Below, one piece after another: positions 60,063-64,000 of a stretch of 64,000 nt of DNA. This stretch comes from Reyranella aquatilis. Lineage in GTDB: Bacteria > Pseudomonadota > Alphaproteobacteria > Reyranellales > Reyranellaceae. Positions within the stretch are counted from its first letter, which is position 1. Every line of letters starts with the position of its first letter. Under the pieces are notes generated by a model that did not search any database, was not told the origin of the DNA, and worked only from the letters and a program-made list of their open reading frames with translations. A program made the translations under genes and the position numbers. Location of the stretch: assembly GCF_020880995.1 (NCBI RefSeq), contig NZ_JAJISD010000011.1:124001-188000 (forward strand), read 5' to 3'.

Positions 60063-61061
60063 GTGACAAAGCGGATGCTACGCTGGACGCTCACAATGCT
60101 GCTGTGCAGTCTTTCGTGGGCAGCCTGCGCCGACGTCTTTCGCCCAGCCTACCTCGAGTTGAACGAAAGAGGCGAAGGTCGCTACGACGTGCTGTGGAAG
60201 GTGCCGGCGCGGGGCACTGCGCGGCTCGCGGTGGATGTGGTCTGGCCGGCTGATACGACCCAGCTGACGCCGCCGCTGGCATTGCTCACCGACGGGGCCT
60301 TCGTCGAGCGGTGGCGGATACAGCGTCACGGTGGGCTGGCTGGCCAGACGATCCGCATCGAGGGCCTGAGCGCCGGCGTCACCGACGTCATCGTGCGCGT
60401 CGAACGCGCCGACGGCACCGCCCAGGTCGAACGACTGCTCCCACAAAGCCCGAGCTTCACCGTCAAGGGGCCGACCGTCGCCGGCGAGGTGGCGTGGTCG
60501 TATCTGGTGTTGGGGGTGGAGCACATCCTAAGCGGGATCGACCACCTGCTTTTCGTGTTGGCTCTGCTGCTCATCGTGCACGGCGGGCGGCGAATCTTCT
60601 TGACCATCACGGCCTTCACGCTGGCGCATAGCCTGACGCTAATGGCCGCCACACTCGGGTGGGTGCATGTGCCCGGTCCCCCGTTGGAGGCGACCATTGC
60701 GCTGAGCATCGTCTTTGTGGCCGCCGAGGTAGTGCATGGGCTTCGCGGCCGCCCGGGGCTGACGGCGCGCGCGCCGTGGGTCGTAGCATTCGGTTTCGGC
60801 TTGCTGCACGGCTTTGGCTTCGCCGGTGCGCTCGCGGAGGTGGGCCTGCCACAAACCGCGATCCCGCTGGCGCTGCTAATGTTCAACGTTGGCGTCGAGG
60901 CGGGGCAGTTGATCTTTGTCGTTGCGGTCCTGCTTCTGCGCCGCCTGCTCGATCTGGCGATCGCGCGCCGGCCTGCCTGGGTTTCATACTTGCCCCCATA
61001 TGCCATAGGTACGGTGGCGATGTTCTGGGTCATCGAGCGCGTGTCGGCGTTCTGGGCCTGA
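60063..61061 (+). CDS. HupE/UreJ-type permease with periplasmic domain
   Basis: The 332-residue protein has a signal-like N terminus (to about 23), a roughly 115-residue beta-rich periplasmic domain, and then six or seven membrane helices. The metal motif HX5DH is present as HILSGIDH (His154, Asp160, His161), and FGLLHGFGFAGALAEVG is the second conserved helix. HupE and UreJ transport nickel; this branch is called HupE/UreJ_2 and its metal is not proven. GTG 60063 is used; ATG 60075 is the alternative. Last gene of the module. Confidence 0.85.
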   Translation: MTKRMLRWTLTMLLCSLSWAACADVFRPAYLELNERGEGRYDVLWKVPARGTARLAVDVVWPADTTQLTPPLALLTDGAFVERWRIQRHGGLAGQTIRIEGLSAGVTDVIVRVERADGTAQVERLLPQSPSFTVKGPTVAGEVAWSYLVLGVEHILSGIDHLLFVLALLLIVHGGRRIFLTITAFTLAHSLTLMAATLGWVHVPGPPLEATIALSIVFVAAEVVHGLRGRPGLTARAPWVVAFGFGLLHGFGFAGALAEVGLPQTAIPLALLMFNVGVEAGQLIFVVAVLLLRRLLDLAIARRPAWVSYLPPYAIGTVAMFWVIERVSAFWA

Positions 61062-61262
61062 GGTGACGCACAGTCGGATTTCTACCTGTGGAACTCGCTT
61101 GATGGCGCAATACGCAACCAAAGACCTGCCCATAAGCGGCCACTCGTGCGCTCTCTCCAATGGCAATTCGAGTGAGTGGATAATCAGTATAGGTAACCCA
61201 TCCGCGCTGAAGAGCATTTGCCGTACCTAGCTGAACTTGCACATTGAGAAAGATGGAGGGCT

Positions 61263-61544
61263 GTCGCGCTCGCCGATCGTGCCTATGACGCCGACTGGAT
61301 CCGCGAGGTCATGGAGGACTAGGAGTGCAAGGCCTGTATCCCGCCCAAGGTCAACAGCACTGAGCCGGTCCCTTACTCGAAGCGGACATAAAAGAAGCGT
61401 AACCTAATCGAACGATGCATCGGAAAACTCAAGCAATTCAGGCACGTCTGCACTCGCTGCGACCGCATCGCCCTGAACTAGGTTGCCATGGCAAGACTCG
61501 CTGCCGTACGACTTTGTCTCATGCATCATGAGGCTGCAGCCTAG
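61263..61544 (+). pseudogene. C-terminal remnant of an IS5-family transposase
   Basis: One frame reads ALADRAYDADWIREVMED, then ECKACIPPKVNSTEPVPY and KRNLIERCIGKLKQFRHVCT, the DDE-transposase C-terminal pattern with the final glutamate in the NLIER box. In-frame stops at about 61320, 61389 and 61482 interrupt it and no inverted repeats are visible. It is a decayed transposase end next to the right attachment site. The flanks (61062-61262 and 61545-61736) hold no gene. Confidence 0.8.
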
Positions 61545-61731
61545 CCATGCGGCTCCGCCTCGGAATCCATGCGGGCCCCAAGGCAAAGACGGTCACAGTC
61601 GGGCGTCGCGTGGTTCGACAGGTACTCATCCGGCCCTGCCTGATCAGGCTCGTGACCGGGACCTCAGGGCTAGTGCTGAGAGTACGAATTTTTCTGCCGT
61701 AGCGGGCTTTTTCGAACCGACCGTAGTCGGA

Positions 61732-61803
61732 GGCGATGGTGGGCGCGACAGGGATCGAACCTGTGGCCACTGCCATGTCAAGACAGTGCTCTACCGCTGA
61801 GCT
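61732..61803 (-). repeat. right attachment repeat within intact tRNA-Val
   Basis: These 72 bases match 54653-54724 exactly. Here the repeat continues into the correct 5' acceptor strand, so the tRNA is whole. The repeat includes five bases beyond the CCA end. It is the reconstructed integration site. Confidence 0.88.
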
Positions 61804-61811
61804 ACGCGCCC
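61737..61811 (-). tRNA. tRNA-Val(GAC)
   Basis: The minus strand folds as a standard 75-base tRNA with encoded CCA: acceptor GGGCGCG with CGCGCCC, D arm GCTC...GAGC, anticodon arm CTGTC-TTGACAT-GGCAG with anticodon GAC, a five-base variable loop and T arm ACAGG-TTCGATC-CCTGT. Its 3' half is the target of the island. The other copy at 54.65 kb lacks the paired acceptor strand and is not counted as a gene. Confidence 0.95.
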
Positions 61812-61896
61812 ATCGCCGGATGCCGCCGGGGTTTCGAACTGCCCGGTAGCGCGGAAGAGCGGTCGTCTACATCGCGGGAAACAGATTGGCAAGAGC

Positions 61897-62838
61897 GTGA
61901 AGCGTGACGTGCCCGGTTCGAGCGGCTATGACCATGAAATGGATTTTCTACCGGTCCTGCCCGACCACGAAGCCTTGGACTGCCGGCTGCCAGCCCGCCA
62001 GACGGTCCCGGTGGTCGTCGCCTCGCCGCACAGCGGTTCGCTCTATCCGGCGGACTTCCTCGAGCAGGCCATCGTTCCCCTTTCCGCCCTTCGCCGCGCC
62101 GAGGATGCCTTCGTCGACGAACTTTTCGCCGCCGCACCCGCCCTCGGGATGCCCTTCCTGGCGGCGCGCTTTCCGCGCTCCTACGTCGATGCCAACCGCG
62201 AGCCCTACGAACTCGACCCCGGCATGTTCGAGGGGCCGCTGCCGCGCCCCCTCAATCACCGCACGACCCGCGTCGCCGCCGGCCTTGGCATGATCCCGCG
62301 CGTCGCCGCGAGCGGCGAGGCGATCTATCGCGGGCGCGTACCGGCGGAAACGATCGAATATCGCCTCGAAAGCTGCTGGCGTCCCTATCACCAGACGCTG
62401 TCGCAGCTGGTGGAGAATACCTACAGCTCGTTCGGCGGCGCGCTGCTGATCGACGCCCATTCGATGCCCTCTTCCGTCTCCGGGTTCGGCTCGCGCGACC
62501 GCGAGCAGCGGGTCGATATCGTGCTGGGCGACAATCACGGGGAGGCCTGCGCCTCCGAGCTCGTGGCCACGGCCGAGCGCTGGTTTCGTGCACGAGGGCT
62601 GCGCGTCGTGCGCAACCAGCCTTACGCCGGCGGTTTCACGACGCAACGCTATGGCCGCCCCGCCCTTGCGCGCCACACGCTGCAGATCGAGATCAACCGG
62701 GCCCTCTACATGGACGAGGCCCGGCACGAGCGGCTGCCGGTGGCCGGTGTTTTCGCCCAACTGATCACCGGGCTGCTGGAAGAGATGGGCCGGCAGGCGC
62801 TGGAAACCCTTTTGCCCCGGCCCCTCGCCGCTGAATAG
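61897..62838 (+). CDS. N-formylglutamate amidohydrolase family protein (HutG-like)
   Basis: The 313-residue protein has the FGase fold: VVVASPHSGSLYPADFLEQA (His near residue 46), AEDAFVDELFAAAPALGMPF, FPRSYVDANREPYELDPGMF and LLIDAHSMPS, plus IEINRALYMDEARHERLP near the end. It is longer than the paralogue at 7902 and has the more typical HutG order. The start is uncertain: GTG 61897 or ATG 61939; both lack a strong ribosome site. It is the first gene right of the island and is alone, with no hut operon in view. Confidence 0.85.
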   Translation: MKRDVPGSSGYDHEMDFLPVLPDHEALDCRLPARQTVPVVVASPHSGSLYPADFLEQAIVPLSALRRAEDAFVDELFAAAPALGMPFLAARFPRSYVDANREPYELDPGMFEGPLPRPLNHRTTRVAAGLGMIPRVAASGEAIYRGRVPAETIEYRLESCWRPYHQTLSQLVENTYSSFGGALLIDAHSMPSSVSGFGSRDREQRVDIVLGDNHGEACASELVATAERWFRARGLRVVRNQPYAGGFTTQRYGRPALARHTLQIEINRALYMDEARHERLPVAGVFAQLITGLLEEMGRQALETLLPRPLAAE

Positions 62839-62873
62839 GAAGGCCGCTGCGCCGCCCACAAATCCGCTCAGGC

Positions 62874-62973
62874 AAAAAAAAGGGCCGTGACAAGCACGGC
62901 CCGAGTTTAGGGAGGAAACGCCCAAGACGGGCATACAGCAAACAAAGAGGCTACCGAGGTAGCGTTTGCTGCC
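62874..62973 (-). ncRNA. candidate trans-acting small RNA with intrinsic terminator
   Basis: On the minus strand about 100 bases fold as three hairpins. The first pairs CAGCAAAC with GTTTGCTG around an inner GCTAC/GTAGC stem. The second is GCCC-GTCTT-GGGC. The third, GGGCCGTG-CTTGT-CACGGCCC, is followed by eight U residues (62874-62881). A single-stranded stretch holding CCUCCC (complement of 62910-62915) lies between the second and third and could pair with ribosome sites. No open reading frame fits this pattern. A promoter-like pair lies at 62979-63007. Confidence 0.65.
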
Positions 62974-62978
62974 CCCTA

Positions 62979-63007
62979 AGAATGGTGCACCTGCGAAGAG
63001 AATGCAA
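62979..63007 (-). promoter_or_regulatory. promoter candidate for the small RNA
   Basis: Minus-strand TTGCAT (-35, complement of 63002-63007), a 17-base spacer and CATTCT (-10, complement of 62979-62984) would start RNA near 62972, one base before the first hairpin. The -35 match is partial. Confidence 0.45.
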
Positions 63008-63097
63008 GAGCGAAAAAGAGCCCTGAATTCACATATTTAGCGTTCGTTGATGTCCAGCACCGGGTGTGTTGTTTTTGCAACGCACAAGAATAGCGCG

Positions 63098-63120
63098 ATG
63101 CAGCGTTGCAATAACTGCAT
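63098..63120. promoter_or_regulatory. inverted repeat upstream of the M81 peptidase gene
   Basis: ATGCAG (63098-63103) and CTGCAT (63115-63120) are perfect inverted arms 11 bases apart, with TTGCAAT between them. The site lies 74 bp before the TTG start at 63194 in an A/T-rich promoter region. A hairpin GTGTGTTG/CAACGCAC (63064-63085) precedes it. Both may be regulator sites. Confidence 0.4.
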
Positions 63121-63193
63121 TGCTTCAGCAAACGCGCGAGGGGTGCATTTTTGTAATGTGTTCAGAGACTTAAAGCCCGGATTGGAGGGGTCG

Positions 63194-64000
63194 TTGGCCA
63201 AGAAGTTCGTAGTCGCGATGATGATGCACGAGACCAATACGTTCTCGCCCCTGCCCACGCCGATCGAATCCTTCGCCCGCGGCGGCGGCCTCGGCGCCCT
63301 GAACGGGCCCGAGGCCATCAAGGAAGCCGAGGGCACCAACACCTCCCTAGGCGGCTTCATTGAGATCGCCCGCAAGGCAGGCGCCGAATTCACGGTTCCG
63401 ATGGCCGCGTCTGCCCATCCGTCGGGCCTGGTCACGAAAGCGGCATACGAGCAGATGACGACCGCCATCGTCGACGAGGTGAAGAAGGGCTGCGACGCCG
63501 TCCTGCTGGCCCTGCACGGCGCCATGGTGGCCGAGCACTACGACGACGGCGAAGGCGAGTTGCTGAACCGCATTCGCAAGATCGCCCCCGACGTGCCGAT
63601 CGCCGTGGCGCTCGATTTCCACACCCAGATGACCGACGCGATGGTGAACGGCGCCACCATCATGACGGGCTACCGCACCTACCCCCACATCGACATGGCC
63701 GACACGGCCCGCCGCGCCGGCCGCACCCTGATCCGGACCCTGGCCGGCGAAGTCGAACCGAAGATGATCTGGGGCAACCGCCCGATCATGAGCAGCTCGC
63801 TGGTCCACACGCCCTCGCGCGAGCCGATGAAGACACTGATGGGCATGGCCAACCAGGCCGAGGATACCGGCGAGGTGCTGAACGCCTCGGTGTTCGGCGG
63901 CTTTCCGCAAGCCGACATCCCCCACCTCGCCCTTTCCTCTGTCATCGTTTGCGACAAGCGCACGGCCGAGGGCGAGATCCTGCTCAATCGCATCCTCGAC
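63194..64000 (+). CDS. M81-family metallopeptidase, MlrC-like (3' end outside window)
   Basis: The 269 visible codons match the M81/DUF1485 family: VVAMMMHETNTFSPLPTPIE (residues 7-26), then EGTNTSLGGFIEIARKAGAE, LLALHGAMVAEHYDDGEGEL and LDFHTQMTDAMVNGATIMTG. MlrC cleaves microcystin fragments in Sphingomonas; most members are probably general small-peptide hydrolases. A zinc site is expected at the His/Asp residues seen here. The start is TTG 63194 with GGAGGGG just upstream. The C-terminal part is missing from this window. Confidence 0.83.
   Translation, partial: MAKKFVVAMMMHETNTFSPLPTPIESFARGGGLGALNGPEAIKEAEGTNTSLGGFIEIARKAGAEFTVPMAASAHPSGLVTKAAYEQMTTAIVDEVKKGCDAVLLALHGAMVAEHYDDGEGELLNRIRKIAPDVPIAVALDFHTQMTDAMVNGATIMTGYRTYPHIDMADTARRAGRTLIRTLAGEVEPKMIWGNRPIMSSSLVHTPSREPMKTLMGMANQAEDTGEVLNASVFGGFPQADIPHLALSSVIVCDKRTAEGEILLNRILD

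Larger units (their letters stand above)
54653..61811. mobile_element. genomic island inserted at tRNA-Val(GAC)
   Basis: The 72-bp direct repeats of the tRNA gene lie about 7.1 kb apart. A decayed tyrosine integrase is next to the left repeat, and transposase remnants occur at both inner ends. The cargo genes (55942-61061) have A/T-richer codons than the flanks: one sampled line, 58201-58260, is 53% G+C. No plasmid or replication genes are seen. The element looks fixed, since the integrase is broken. Confidence 0.82.

Noticed and set aside
1..64000. CRISPR arrays, rRNA genes or a replication origin
   Set aside because: I saw no regularly spaced direct repeats, no conserved rRNA segments and no dnaA-box cluster anywhere in the window.

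Overview
The window looks like chromosome from a G+C-rich alphaproteobacterium. The clade is suggested by a GapR/DUF2312 protein, a DUF1244 protein, a ClpS next to rpmJ, and many Bug/Tct-type transporters, CaiB CoA-transferases and amide hydrolases, as in soil heterotrophs such as Reyranella- or Bradyrhizobium-like organisms. The genus is a guess. Genes are tightly packed, and many neighbours share ATGA or TGATG stop/start overlaps, so translational coupling is common.

Regions 1-16 kb. A secreted beta-propeller protein and GapR are followed by a catabolic locus: a NicC-like FAD monooxygenase and a PuuE-like cyclic amidohydrolase, divergent from an NMT1-type ABC transporter and a MarR regulator, with two copies of a near-palindromic motif in the shared promoter region. 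Next come DUF1244, an N-formylglutamate amidohydrolase pair, and a plus-strand operon for four-carbon sugar acids: glycerate 2-kinase, GFA protein, otnK, otnC, otnI, ltnD and pyruvate kinase, giving a route from tetronates and glycerate to pyruvate. Three small secreted or membrane proteins follow.

Regions 16-55 kb. The minus strand carries paaK with a large DUF2339 membrane protein, an amidohydrolase, a TPR protein, glycolate oxidase glcDEF (with a strong 23-bp inverted repeat between glcD and glcE), rpmJ, clpS, an HpaB-type hydroxylase and a GST. Then come a TauD dioxygenase, the hyuA/hyuB hydantoinase genes with a TctC protein, an acyl-CoA synthetase, RidA, an ECF42-like sigma factor with its DGPF partner, a C13 (caspase-fold) lipoprotein, a TetR/phosphotransferase pair and a TauE exporter. 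A tctBA, HMG-CoA-lyase-like, cupin and CaiB block suggests uptake and cleavage of a branched hydroxy-dicarboxylate. A DUF6134/hydrolase cluster, LysE, DUF3237, an acyl-CoA synthetase, a rhodanese and glutamine-dependent NAD synthetase follow.

Region 54.65-61.81 kb is a roughly 7-kb genomic island at tRNA-Val(GAC). A 72-bp direct repeat covering most of the tRNA marks both ends. An intact tRNA lies on the right and a 5'-damaged copy on the left. A decayed tyrosine integrase lies beside the left end, with IS21 and IS5 transposase remnants. The cargo is an HlyD-family protein and a three-gene module: secreted DUF3604 metalloprotein, membrane-anchored parvulin PPIase and HupE/UreJ-type metal permease. 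I consider this module the best candidate for an undescribed system here.

Region 61.9-64 kb holds a second N-formylglutamate amidohydrolase, a probable small RNA on the minus strand with promoter, three hairpins, an anti-Shine-Dalgarno CCUCCC and a U-rich terminator, and the start of an M81 (MlrC-like) metallopeptidase that runs off the window.
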